The notes beneath the pieces were generated by a model. That model ran no database searches, was not told the origin of the DNA, and saw only the letters and a program-made list of their open reading frames with translations. From Faecimorpha sp963627615 (lineage in GTDB: Bacteria > Bacillota > Clostridia > Lachnospirales > Bianqueaceae), in the NCBI GenBank assembly GCA_963627615.1, contig CAVGBV010000063.1, forward strand, positions 1-14,724: a stretch of DNA of 14,724 bases, given 5' to 3'. Shown here in pieces: positions 6,049 to 14,198 of this stretch (its first letter is position 1; every line of letters begins with the position of its first letter). Made by a program: the position numbers and the translations under genes.

Positions 6049-7536
6049 ATGGAAACTTTGATGTATAAAAGCACGCGTGGTCATGGCGAGCCGGTATCCG
6101 CTTCTTATGCTATCGTTCACGGGATTGCGGAGGACGGAGGGCTGTTTGTGCCGGAGCATTTGCCGCGAATGGATAAGGAATTATCCGAGCTTTTAAAGAT
6201 GAATTATCGTGAAGTGGCTTATGAGGTAATGAAGCTCTTTTTAACGGACTTTTCGGAGGATGAATTGCGGTATTGTATCGACCATGCTTATGACGATAAG
6301 TTTGATACTCCGCAGATTGCGCCTTTGGCACATCCCGGCGATGCGAATTTTCTTGAGCTGTTTCATGGTGCCACTCTGGCATTTAAGGATATGGCGCTTT
6401 CTATCCTGCCGTATTTGATGACAACGGCGGCACGCAAACAGAATCTGGAGGAAGAGATTGTGATCTTGACGGCGACTTCCGGAGATACCGGAAAGGCGGC
6501 CCTGGAGGGATTCGCTAATGTAAGCGGCGTCAGAATTATTGTTTTTTATCCGAGGGATGGTGTAAGTACGGTACAGCGTCTGCAGATGGTGACGCAGCAG
6601 GGAGATAACACCCATGTTGTCGCTATGAAGGGTAATTTTGACGACGCACAGCGCAGTGTCAAGGAGATTTTTACCAATCCGCAGGAAGCACAGAAGATGA
6701 AGAATGCCGGATATATGTTTTCCTCTGCCAATTCCATTAATATTGGGCGCCTTGTTCCTCAGGTAGTGTATTATTTCTGGGCATACCTGGAGATGGTACG
6801 CGATCATAAGGTGAGCCTGGGCATGCCGGTGAGCTTCAGTGTACCGACAGGCAATTTTGGCAATATTCTGGCGGCACATTATGCGCGGACCATGGGTCTG
6901 CCGATCAAGAAGCTGATCTGCGCGTCCAATATGAATAATGTTCTGACAGACTTTTTCCATACGGGACGCTACAATGCCAATAGAGAATTCTTTGTGACCT
7001 GTTCGCCGTCTATGGATATTCTTGTTTCCAGTAATCTGGAAAGACTTCTCTATCAATTATGCGGCGAGAATGGCACTTTGGTACAGGAGCTGATGGATTC
7101 GCTGCGTCAGCGGGGCAGTTATACTCTGCCTGTAGATAAAACAGCTCTGGAAGAGGAGTTTTGGGCGCAGTTTACCAGTGAAGAGGAGACGGAGGCGGCC
7201 ATTCGCGAAGTATATCAGAACAGTTCGTATGTTATGGATCCCCATACGGCAGTGGCTTATAATGTTGCGCAGCGGTATCAGCAGGAGACGGGAGATACGG
7301 TTCCTGTGGTTGTGGTATCTACGGCCAGCCCTTACAAATTCCCGGCCAGCATCCTGAAGGCTGTGGGATCAGAAGTTCCGGAGGATGAGATGGCGCTTAT
7401 GGAAAAGCTGAGTGCGATCAGCCAGACATCCATACCGTCGAGAGTCCGTCAGGTTTTGGATTCTCCGATACGTCATCACCGAGTCTGCGAAAAGGACCAG
7501 GCATTGCAGCAGATTCATGATATCCTGGGATTATAA
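6049..7536 (+). CDS. thrC: Threonine synthase
   Basis: A 495-residue PLP enzyme converting O-phosphohomoserine to threonine and phosphate, the last step of threonine biosynthesis. The N-terminus (LMYKSTRGHGEPVSASYAIVHGIAEDGGLFVPE) is the standard threonine synthase opening. The PLP lysine is Lys113 in LAFKDMALS, and TSGDTGKAALEG (from about 143) is the phosphate-binding loop. Both the ELFHGAT motif and the VPTGNFGNILA segment are present. The start is set at 6049 because AGGAG (6034-6038) is 10 bases away. The in-frame ATG at 6040, which would add three residues, is only one base from that site. The gene is cotranscribed with rex and ends in a terminator. Confidence 0.95.
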   Translation: METLMYKSTRGHGEPVSASYAIVHGIAEDGGLFVPEHLPRMDKELSELLKMNYREVAYEVMKLFLTDFSEDELRYCIDHAYDDKFDTPQIAPLAHPGDANFLELFHGATLAFKDMALSILPYLMTTAARKQNLEEEIVILTATSGDTGKAALEGFANVSGVRIIVFYPRDGVSTVQRLQMVTQQGDNTHVVAMKGNFDDAQRSVKEIFTNPQEAQKMKNAGYMFSSANSINIGRLVPQVVYYFWAYLEMVRDHKVSLGMPVSFSVPTGNFGNILAAHYARTMGLPIKKLICASNMNNVLTDFFHTGRYNANREFFVTCSPSMDILVSSNLERLLYQLCGENGTLVQELMDSLRQRGSYTLPVDKTALEEEFWAQFTSEEETEAAIREVYQNSSYVMDPHTAVAYNVAQRYQQETGDTVPVVVVSTASPYKFPASILKAVGSEVPEDEMALMEKLSAISQTSIPSRVRQVLDSPIRHHRVCEKDQALQQIHDILGL

Positions 7537-7544
7537 AGAGATAC

Positions 7545-7569
7545 AAAAAGGCGGGATATCCGCCTTTTT
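7545..7569 (+). terminator. Terminator after thrC
   Basis: A perfect 10-bp stem AAAAAGGCGG/CCGCCTTTTT (7545-7554, 7560-7569) around GATAT. The A and T runs give a classic symmetrical intrinsic terminator. It ends only 12 bases before the queA ribosome binding site. Confidence 0.9.
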
Positions 7570-7593
7570 CCATGTTTGTTTGGAGGTAGGAAT

Positions 7594-8637
7594 ATGAAAA
7601 AAAGCGATTTCTATTATGATTTACCGGAAGAGCTTATCGCTCAGGTGCCGCTGCAGGATCGGACGGCTTCCCGGCTTCTGGTCTTGAACAAAGAGAGCGG
7701 AGAGATTCAGCATAGACATTTTCGGGATATTCTGGAGTATCTGCAGCCTGGAGACTGTATGATTCTGAATGATACGAAGGTGATGCCTGCAAGGCTTCTG
7801 GGAGAGCGAAAGGACACCGGAACCCATGTGGAGCTGCTGCTGCTCAAACGCTGTCCGGAAGGAATGTATGGCGACGGAATGTGCTGGGAAGTTCTGGTAC
7901 ATCCGGGACGGAGAGTACGTCCCGGACATCGTCTGAGCTTTGGCGGCGGGATGCTGGAGGCAGAGGTCCTGGAAATCGTAGAGGGAGGCAACCGAATCGT
8001 ACGATTTGAATTTGACGGCGTATTTGAAGAAGTCCTGGACCAATTGGGAGAGATGCCGCTGCCGCCCTATATTCATGAAAAACTGCAGGATCGCGATCGG
8101 TATCAGACTGTTTATGCCAGAGAAGAAGGTTCTGCCGCGGCGCCGACAGCCGGTTTGCATTTTACGGAGGAGCTTTTGGACGAGATCCGCGCAAAAGGAG
8201 TGAAGGTCGGCTTTGTGACATTGCATGTCGGCCTGGGAACCTTCCGGCCGGTTAAGGAAGAAACAGTGGAAGATCATGAGATGCATTCCGAGTTCTGTAT
8301 TGTCACGGAAGAGACCGCACAGATGGTACAGGAGTGCAAAGCCGGAGGCCATCGGGTCATCTGCGTGGGTACAACCTCCTGCAGAACCTTGGAGAGCATG
8401 GCCGATGAAAATGGAGTTCTGCGGGCGGGAAGCCGTTGGACGGATATCTTTATTTATCCGGGATATCAATTTAAGGTGATGGATGCTCTGATAACCAATT
8501 TTCATCTGCCGGAGTCTACACTGATTATGCTTGTCAGCGCCCTGGCCGGAAGGGAACACGTGTTGGAAGCATACCGTCAGGCTGTAGAAGAAAAATATCG
8601 GTTTTTCAGTTTTGGGGACGCAATGTTCATTTTATAA
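7594..8637 (+). CDS. queA: S-adenosylmethionine:tRNA ribosyltransferase-isomerase
   Basis: A 347-residue QueA, which transfers and isomerises the ribosyl group of S-adenosylmethionine onto 7-aminomethyl-7-deazaguanine in tRNA, giving epoxyqueuosine. The opening (KKSDFYYDLPEELIAQVPL), the LNDTKVMPARLLG segment, AAPTAGLHFT (about residue 181 onward) and the C-terminal FHLPESTLIMLVSAL are family signatures, and the length is normal. The start is the ATG at 7594, six bases after GGAGGT. A TTG at 7576 in frame has no ribosome binding site. No other queuosine genes are in the window. A terminator lies on each side and no clear promoter is seen between thrC and queA. Confidence 0.95.
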   Translation: MKKSDFYYDLPEELIAQVPLQDRTASRLLVLNKESGEIQHRHFRDILEYLQPGDCMILNDTKVMPARLLGERKDTGTHVELLLLKRCPEGMYGDGMCWEVLVHPGRRVRPGHRLSFGGGMLEAEVLEIVEGGNRIVRFEFDGVFEEVLDQLGEMPLPPYIHEKLQDRDRYQTVYAREEGSAAAPTAGLHFTEELLDEIRAKGVKVGFVTLHVGLGTFRPVKEETVEDHEMHSEFCIVTEETAQMVQECKAGGHRVICVGTTSCRTLESMADENGVLRAGSRWTDIFIYPGYQFKVMDALITNFHLPESTLIMLVSALAGREHVLEAYRQAVEEKYRFFSFGDAMFIL

Positions 8638-8645
8638 GTTTATTG

Positions 8646-8676
8646 ACCTTCAGGCGTGACTTCCTGAAGGTTTTTT
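8646..8676 (+). terminator. Terminator after queA
   Basis: ACCTTCAGG (8646-8654) pairs with CCTGAAGGT (8663-8671) around an 8-base loop, followed by TTTTT. Confidence 0.9.
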
Positions 8677-8686
8677 AATAAAAGGA

Positions 8687-8715
8687 TTGATAGGCTCTTA
8701 AATATATGCTAATAT
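8687..8715 (+). promoter_or_regulatory. Probable promoter of the tetR-ABC operon
   Basis: TTGATA (8687-8692, 5 of 6), 17 bases, then TAATAT (8710-8715, 4 of 6). The start would be near 8722, inside the tandem 13-bp repeat. Confidence 0.5.
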
Positions 8716-8716
8716 C

Positions 8717-8746
8717 TAAAACGGTGTTATAAAACGCTGTTACAAA
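8717..8746 (+). repeat. Tandem 13-bp direct repeat before tetR, candidate operator
   Basis: The unit TAAAACGGTGTTA (8717-8729) is followed directly by TAAAACGCTGTTA (8730-8742), and the periodicity continues to 8746. Over the 17-base comparison only two positions differ. It sits at the predicted transcription start of the TetR gene, where an autoregulatory site would be expected, although TetR proteins usually bind inverted repeats. Confidence 0.55.
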
Positions 8747-8757
8747 TAGGGGGAAGC

Positions 8758-9375
8758 ATGGCAAAACAGATTGCAGGCGTTTCGGAGAAGCTATTGGAAT
8801 GTGCAGTGGCGGAATTTTTGGAAAAGGGTTATAAAGACGCGTCATTGCGCACGATTGCGGAGAAGGCGGGAACCAGTACCAGTTCGATCTATGTTCGGTT
8901 TCGTGATAAGGAAGGACTGTTTACTGCGATTGTTGAACCTGTGGCACAGGAGTTTATAACCAATTTTGTCCAGGTGCAGGAAAGCTTTCATTCTCTGGAT
9001 AAAAAGCGGCAGGAGGAAGAGATGGAAAACTACTCTTCGGATGAAATGCTAAAAATGGTAGATTACATGTATGATCACCATGATGTCTTCCGATTGCTTT
9101 TGGACGCGTCTTATGGCACCAAGTTCCAAAATTTTGTGGATTCCCTGGTAGCGGTTGAGGAGGAGTACACTTATAAGTGGATACAGGTTACAGGTCATGA
9201 ACTGCAGCCTGACGGTTCTATTACAAGAGAACTGTATCACATGGTGGTAACTTCTTATTTCGAAGGAATCTTTCAGGTGATTCGGCATGAGATTGGCCGC
9301 GAGGAGGCCAAGAGATATGTTCTGATGCTTGGAAGGTACCATCATGCCGGTTTTCAGGCGATTGCCGGGGAATAA
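8758..9375 (+). CDS. TetR/AcrR-family transcriptional regulator
   Basis: A 205-residue one-component repressor. The N-terminal TetR DNA-binding domain is clear: AVAEFLEKGYKDASLRTIAEKAGTS with the recognition helix in TSTSSIYVRFRDKEGLF (about 39-55). The C-terminal ligand domain is all-helical and, as usual, not conserved enough to predict the ligand. GGGGGAA lies 4-9 bases before the ATG. The two ABC exporter genes follow in the same direction, so it presumably controls them and itself in response to an exported compound. Both targets are now frameshifted while the regulator is intact. Confidence 0.92.
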   Translation: MAKQIAGVSEKLLECAVAEFLEKGYKDASLRTIAEKAGTSTSSIYVRFRDKEGLFTAIVEPVAQEFITNFVQVQESFHSLDKKRQEEEMENYSSDEMLKMVDYMYDHHDVFRLLLDASYGTKFQNFVDSLVAVEEEYTYKWIQVTGHELQPDGSITRELYHMVVTSYFEGIFQVIRHEIGREEAKRYVLMLGRYHHAGFQAIAGE

Positions 9376-9400
9376 AAGTAATATAGGGCTGGATCCGTAA

Positions 9401-9434
9401 GGGGTAGCCTTATGTACACATCAAAGGTTATCCT
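9401..9434 (+). other. Leader hairpin between tetR and the ABC genes, with a 9-codon reading frame
   Basis: Bases 9401-9411 can pair with 9424-9434 over 11 pairs (three G-U), leaving a 12-base loop. The loop begins with the ATG of a short frame (9412-9441, MYTSKVILC) that has AAGGGG seven bases upstream, partly inside the stem. A competing small stem (9426-9430 with 9439-9443) excludes the first. This layout resembles translation-controlled leaders, but no such control is proven, and the downstream gene is disrupted. Confidence 0.3.
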
Positions 9435-9460
9435 ATGCTAACCGCAAAGGAGGAAAGGGT

Positions 9461-11196
9461 ATGCAGAAACAAAGTCCGTTGGCCAGAATCTGGGAACTGG
9501 GGGAGGCTGAACATGGTTCTCTTATTCTGGCTGTGCTGAGTGCACTTGCAGGCGTAGTTCTGGGGATGCTTCCATATTACGCTGCGGCGCAGTTGATTTT
9601 AAGGATCTGGACGGGACAGAAAGAAATATCATCCTATATCCCATGGCTTCTCTTAGGGACGGCCGGTTTTGTCGGGCGTACGATATTATATAACCTGGCG
9701 TTGGCACGTTCTCATAAGGCAACATTTTCAATACTGAAGACAATTCGGCAGAAGATTTTGGAGAAGCTCCCCAAGCTTCCGCTGGGAACGGTCCTGGATA
9801 TGTCGAGCGGTAAGATGAAGCAGATTATAGTAGATCAGGTCGATGGGATGGAAACGACGCTGGCGCACCGGAGATGACTGCGAATCTTGCTGGCCCCATG
9901 TTGATATTGATATATCTTTTTGTGCTGGACTGGCGCATGGCGCTGCTGTCTTTGGTAACCATCCCGGTAGGAATGCTCTGTATGATGACGGTTATGGGAT
10001 CTTATGCGAAAAACTATGAGGGCGCTGTCAAGAAAACACAGGAAATGAATGGAGCGATTGTTGAGTATATCGGAGGAACAGAGGTCATTAAAGCCTATAA
10101 TCAGGGGAAAACTTCGTATGCCCGTTTCGCGGACCAGGTCAGAGACAATGCGCAATATTATTACCAGTGGATGAAAAAGAGTCAGATGGGGTTGTCACTG
10201 GCATATGCGGTGGTCCCCGCGACTTTGATCACGATCCTCCCGGTGGGATGGATGATGTATCAGGGAGGAAGCCTAAGCGCGGATACACTGATAATTACAG
10301 TCATTCTGGCAATGGGTATCGCGAAGCCTTTGATGGCAGCCATGAATTTTGTCGATACGTTTGCGCAGGTCGGCACTACGGTGGAGTCGATTGATGAACT
10401 TTTGAAAGCGCAAGAACAGCAGCATCCGGAAGAGGATACAATACCTGTAGACAATGAAATTGGCCTGAGCCATGTAAGCTTTGGATATCATGAAGGACAA
10501 AATGTGCTAGACGATATAAATCTTATCATTCCGGATGGTAAGATCACAGCGCTGACGGGCCCCTCAGGGTCGGGAAAGTCTACCATTGCCAAGCTGATTG
10601 CGGGATTTTGGGATGTTTCGGAAGGAAAGATCACAATCGGCGGAGCGGATATCCGGCAGATTCCTTTGCGAGAACTCTATGACAGGGTTGCTTTTGTGTC
10701 ACAGGACAATTACCTGTTCGATACGACCATTCGGGAAAATATCCGGATGGGGCGCCCTTCCGCTACGGATCAGGAGGTAGAGGATGCGGCAAGGGCATCC
10801 GGGTGCGATTCGTTTATCCAAAAGATGGAGCAGGGGTATGAGACCAGAACCGGAAGCGGCGGAGTACATCTGTCCGGCGGAGAACGGCAGAGAGTAGCGA
10901 TTGCGCGGGCTATATTAAAAGACGCGCCAATCATTATCCTGGATGAAGCGACAGCTTATATCGATCCGGAGAATGAGGTGTTGATTCAGCAGGGGCTTGC
11001 GCGCCTGATTCAGGGAAAAACGGTAATCATCATTGCGCATAGGCTTTCGACCATACAGGATGCCGATCAGATCGTTGTGGTACAGGAAGGAAAGATTCAG
11101 GCTGTAGGGGTGCATGAGGCATTACGGAGAGAGTGCCCGCTGTATGAGGCGATGTGGCTTGCGCATATCGGTGCAAAGGATGGTGAAGAGGCATGA
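9461..11196 (+). pseudogene. ABC exporter half-transporter 1 (permease-ATPase), frameshifted
   Basis: A half-transporter of the type IV ABC exporter fold, probably one partner of a heterodimer with the next gene. Reading starts at 9461 (AAAGGAGG upstream) and runs 138 codons to ...METTLAHRR-stop at 9875-9877. The protein then continues in another frame from CCG-GAG-ATG (9868 on) as PEMTANLAGPMLILIYLF to 11196. Comparison with the usual LAHxxPEM sequence of such exporters suggests loss of about 7 bases at 9868-9869 in the transmembrane domain. The ATPase half is intact: GPSGSGKST near 10560, LSGGERQR at 10870-10893, IIILDEAT at about 10933-10956, and the H-loop AHR near 11035. Repaired, it would be about 580 residues. 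The break created an ATGA stop/start overlap at 9874-9877, so re-initiation could in principle give two pieces. Confidence 0.85.
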
Positions 11197-12948
11197 TCAG
11201 TGCATTTCGTAAGATTTGGAATTTTGCCGGAGAAGAAAAGAAGAATATTAACCGTTCCGTTCTGGTGTGTTTTTTCAATGCGGTCTTTCATATGTTCGAG
11301 GTAGGAGCAGTGTATACGGTTCTGCGAGCTATGGCAGAAGGCGAAAGGGGCGGTGCGGCAGCGTGGATAGCGCTTTTGTGCATGGTCATAAGCATTCTTG
11401 GCGGTGCTCTGACAGGAGGAGTTTCACAGCTTATGCAGACCCATGCCGGATATTTTATGACAGCCAATGAAAGGATCACCATCGGAAATCGCCTGAAGAG
11501 CGTTCCCATGGGATTTTTCAATGAAAAACAGCCTGGGAGAAGTGATTGGTGTCTGCACGACGGTTCTGGGGTCGATAGAGAGCATGGTGCCGATGGTTTT
11601 GGTCAATATCCTGGGCGGGCTGATCGGAACAGTCGTATTTACACTGATGATTTTGCTTTTTGACTGGAGGATCGGACTGATCGCGATGGGCGGTATGATA
11701 TTGTATTTTCTGGTTGTCTCCGCTATGGAAAAAAAGTCCTCTGCGATTGTGCCGGATCTGCAGAAGTCCCAGACGGCACTGACTTCCGCGGTATTGGAGT
11801 ATGTACAGGGGATGGGAGTTGTCAAGTCGTTGAATCTCGGCAACCGAGGTGTCAAACAGCTGCAAGATGCACTTGGAATATAACCGTAAAAGCAATCTCA
11901 ATGTCGAGAGGCTCATGACACCCTATACCATATTGGAAGAATTGGTGCTGCAGATCGCGGGGATTGGTATGATGCTGGCAGCAGTGCTTCTCTGGATTCA
12001 GGGAGAGATGTCGATGCTGAATGCATTGATGAGTATTATTATATCCTTTATGGTATTTGGACAGATCAAGCTTTTCGGTATGGGAATCTCCATGTTGCGG
12101 CTGGCATCTGCAAGCATTGACCGAACATTGGAGACAGAACATATGGAACAGATTGATGAGGGCAGTCAGGAGATTTGCCCAAAGAGACATGATATCGTTT
12201 TGGAAGATGTCCATTTTTCCTATGAGAATCAAGAGATCCTGCATGGAATCAATGTGACCATGCCGGATCGAACAACGACAGCAATTGTAGGACCGTCGGG
12301 TTCGGGCAAGACAACCATATGCAATCTGATTGCCCGGTTCTGGGATGCGGATAGCGGCAGAATCCGGATCGGGGAGAGGATATTCGGGAATATACATTGG
12401 AGTCTCTGATGGATCAGATCAGTATGGTCTTTCAGAATGTGTATCTTTTTGCGGATACAATCGAGAACAATATTCGTTTCGGACGTCCGGAGGCGACACA
12501 TGAGGAAGTAGTGGAAGCCGCGCGTAAAGCCTGCTGTGCGGACTTTATCGAAGCGCTTCCCGAAGGGTACGATACAGTGATAGGGGAAGGCGGCGCTTCC
12601 CTTTCCGGCGGGGAGAAGCAGTGTATCAGTATCGCGAGAGCCATGCTGAAAGATGCTCCGATCATTATTCTGGATGAAGCGACAGCCAATGTGGATCCGG
12701 AGAATGAAGATCGTCTGCAAAAGGCGATAGAGGCGCTGACACGCAATAAGACCATCATCATGATTGCACATCGTTTGAAGACGGTGCGCCATGCTGATCA
12801 GATTCTGGTCGTAGATGACGGGCGGGTGGTTCAGCAGGGAACTCATGAGGAGCTTATACAAAAAGAAGGGATCTATGCCGATTTTATCTTAGGAAGGAAA
12901 AGAGCGATCGGCTGGAAATTGAAAAATACAGAAGATCTTGACAAGTGA
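11193..12948 (+). pseudogene. ABC exporter half-transporter 2 (permease-ATPase), three frameshifts
   Basis: The second half-transporter starts at an ATGA overlap with the first gene, a coupling typical of heterodimeric pairs. Three single-base indels break it. One extra A lies in the A5 run at 11524-11528 (after GFFNE, continuing as NSLGEVIG). One extra G is in GG at 11875-11876 (after LQDAL, continuing as EYNRKSN). One G is missing from the G run at 12371-12374 (after RIRIG, continuing as EDIREYTLESLMDQ). The repaired length is 584 residues. GPSGSGKTT (near 12290), IIILDEAT (near 12664) and IAHR (near 12763) are preserved. The signature reads LSGGEKQC rather than the normal LSGGEKQR; Cys is encoded by TGT at 12622-12624, one transition from CGT. 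The product should not be made as a full protein unless the indels are sequencing errors. Confidence 0.88.
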
Positions 12949-12967
12949 GAGAGCATGGTGATATAAT
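12938..12967 (+). promoter_or_regulatory. Promoter of the HMA-domain gene
   Basis: A perfect TTGACA (12938-12943) and a perfect TATAAT (12962-12967) separated by 18 bases. The -35 box lies in the last sense codons of the upstream ABC gene. The start is near 12974, so this gene is independent of the broken operon. Confidence 0.88.
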
Positions 12968-12975
12968 CTGGATGG

Positions 12976-12989
12976 TTAGTTAAAACTAA
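12976..12989 (+). promoter_or_regulatory. Candidate metal-regulator operator TTAGT-TAAA-ACTAA
   Basis: A perfect 5-bp inverted repeat with a 4-base centre placed at about +2 to +15 of the HMA gene transcript, where a bound repressor would block initiation. The TTAG/CTAA half-sites resemble those of DtxR/IdeR-type metal repressors, which suits a metal-binding product. The assignment is inference. Confidence 0.4.
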
Positions 12990-13007
12990 TCAAAGGAGGG
13001 TATTCCA

Positions 13008-13259
13008 ATGGTTAAGATCACGCTGAAGATCAATGGAATGATGTGCGGAATGTGTGAATCCCATATCAATGATGTGATCAGAAAAACTCTTTCGGTTAAG
13101 AAGGTTTCTTCTTCTCACAGTAAGGGAGAGACGGAAATTATTGCCGAGGCTCCGCTGGACGAGGACAGACTGCGCATGGCAATCGGAGAGACCGGTTATG
13201 AATTGGTGTCTGTGTCAACTGAGGAATATGTTAAGAAAGGATTCTTTCATAGAGGCTGA
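13008..13259 (+). CDS. Small heavy-metal-associated (HMA) domain protein
   Basis: An 83-residue protein that is almost entirely one HMA fold, with the metal-binding MxCxxC motif as MMCGMC (Met11, Cys13, Cys16), then the expected pattern ending in GYELVSVSTEE and a short basic tail (YVKKGFFHRG). Members include copper chaperones of the CopZ/Atx1 kind and N-terminal domains of metal ATPases. Here there is no linked P-type ATPase in the window, so the metal and partner are open. GGAGGG lies 8 bases before the ATG. A consensus promoter with a dyad at the start site suggests metal-responsive control, and a strong terminator makes it monocistronic. Confidence 0.88.
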   Translation: MVKITLKINGMMCGMCESHINDVIRKTLSVKKVSSSHSKGETEIIAEAPLDEDRLRMAIGETGYELVSVSTEEYVKKGFFHRG

Positions 13260-13272
13260 AACAGATGCGGAA

Positions 13273-13310
13273 AAAAGGGCAGGAAATCCTTCCTGTCCTT
13301 TTCTTTTTTT
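13273..13310 (+). terminator. Terminator after the HMA gene
   Basis: A 13-bp stem (13273-13285 with 13290-13302, one G-U pair) with a 4-base loop, followed by C and seven T. Confidence 0.93.
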
Positions 13311-13313
13311 GAA

Positions 13314-13336
13314 TTACCTATTTACATAGTAGGTAA
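13314..13336 (+). promoter_or_regulatory. Inverted repeat around the suf -35 box, candidate operator
   Basis: TTACCTA (13314-13320) and TAGGTAA (13330-13336) form a perfect 7-bp inverted repeat with a 9-base centre. The -35 hexamer TTTACA sits in that centre. The position and symmetry are those of a repressor site. An Rrf2/IscR-type regulator is the most likely binder for a suf operon in Clostridia, but this is inferred from context only. Confidence 0.6.
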
Positions 13337-13349
13337 GAAGGTGTATAAT
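13321..13349 (+). promoter_or_regulatory. Promoter of the suf operon
   Basis: TTTACA (13321-13326, 5 of 6), 17 bases, then TATAAT (13344-13349). The start is near 13356, leaving a leader of about 65 bases that includes a small stem (AGCCGCC/GGCAGCT at 13360-13377, one mismatch) with a GGAA tetraloop. Confidence 0.85.
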
Positions 13350-13422
13350 AAGTCGCGGAGCCGCCGGAAGGCAGCTATTGAATCTATAGTAAGAGATGTA
13401 AAATCATAAAAGAGGTGCGATG

Positions 13423-14184
13423 ATGAGTAAAGAAAATCTGTTGGAAATCAAGAACATGGATGTCCGTGTAGACGAACGGGAGATCCTGAAAGACATCAAT
13501 CTGACCATTGGCAAGGGAGAAACACATGTGCTGATGGGCCCAAATGGAACGGGAAAATCGACGCTTGGCTATGCACTGGCTGGTAATCCAAGATATCAGG
13601 TGACATCCGGTGAGATCTGGTTTCACGGGAAAAATATCGTCGGCACCGCACCGGATGAACGGGCTCGCGAGGGACTTTTCCTTTCCTTCCAGAATCCGAT
13701 TGAAGTGTCCGGCATTACGCTGAGCGCTTTTATTCGGAGTGCGTTGGAGCAGAAGACAGGCAAGAGAATTTCGCTGTGGAGCTTTAAGAAAGAATTAAAG
13801 GCGGCGATGGATGTCCTGCAAATGGATGAGAGCTATGCGAACCGCGATCTGAACGTTGGCTTCTCTGGCGGTGAAAAGAAAAAGACAGAGATCCTTCAGC
13901 TTTTGATGCTGAAACCGGATCTTGCCATCCTTGACGAAACGGATTCCGGTCTGGACGTAGATGCGGTTCAGATTGTATCCAAGGGAGTGGCAGAGTATCA
14001 AAAGCGGTCCGGAGGCAGTTTACTGATTATTACGCACAGTACGAGACTTTTGGAAAAGATTCATGTCGACCGGACGCACATTATGGTGGGCGGAACGATC
14101 ATCAAGGATGGAGCCGCGTCTCTGGTAGACAGCGTGAACGCAGAGGGATATGCACAGTATGAAGCAGCGGCGTCTGCGCGGTAA
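13423..14184 (+). CDS. sufC: Fe-S cluster assembly ATPase SufC
   Basis: A 253-residue soluble ABC-type ATPase that binds SufB/SufD and drives Fe-S cluster assembly in the cytoplasm. Motifs are all present: Walker A GPNGTGKST at 39-47, the SufC-type Q-loop LFLSFQNPIEVSG, the signature FSGGEKKK, Walker B LAILDETDSGLDVDA and the H-loop ITHS. ETDSGLD and the LFLSFQNPIE run separate SufC from transporter ATPases. The start is set at the second ATG (13423) because AGAGGTG (13411-13417) is five bases from it and only two from the ATG at 13420. It is first in the operon, as in the sufCB arrangement of Clostridia, and sufB follows after 14 bases. Confidence 0.96.
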   Translation: MSKENLLEIKNMDVRVDEREILKDINLTIGKGETHVLMGPNGTGKSTLGYALAGNPRYQVTSGEIWFHGKNIVGTAPDERAREGLFLSFQNPIEVSGITLSAFIRSALEQKTGKRISLWSFKKELKAAMDVLQMDESYANRDLNVGFSGGEKKKTEILQLLMLKPDLAILDETDSGLDVDAVQIVSKGVAEYQKRSGGSLLIITHSTRLLEKIHVDRTHIMVGGTIIKDGAASLVDSVNAEGYAQYEAAASAR

Positions 14185-14198
14185 GGAGAGGCAGATAT

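Noticed and set aside
11520..11530. Programmed frameshifting at the A5 run in the second ABC gene
   Set aside because: The site is not a standard slippery heptamer, the shift needed is +1, no stimulatory structure was apparent, and two more indels follow in the same gene.
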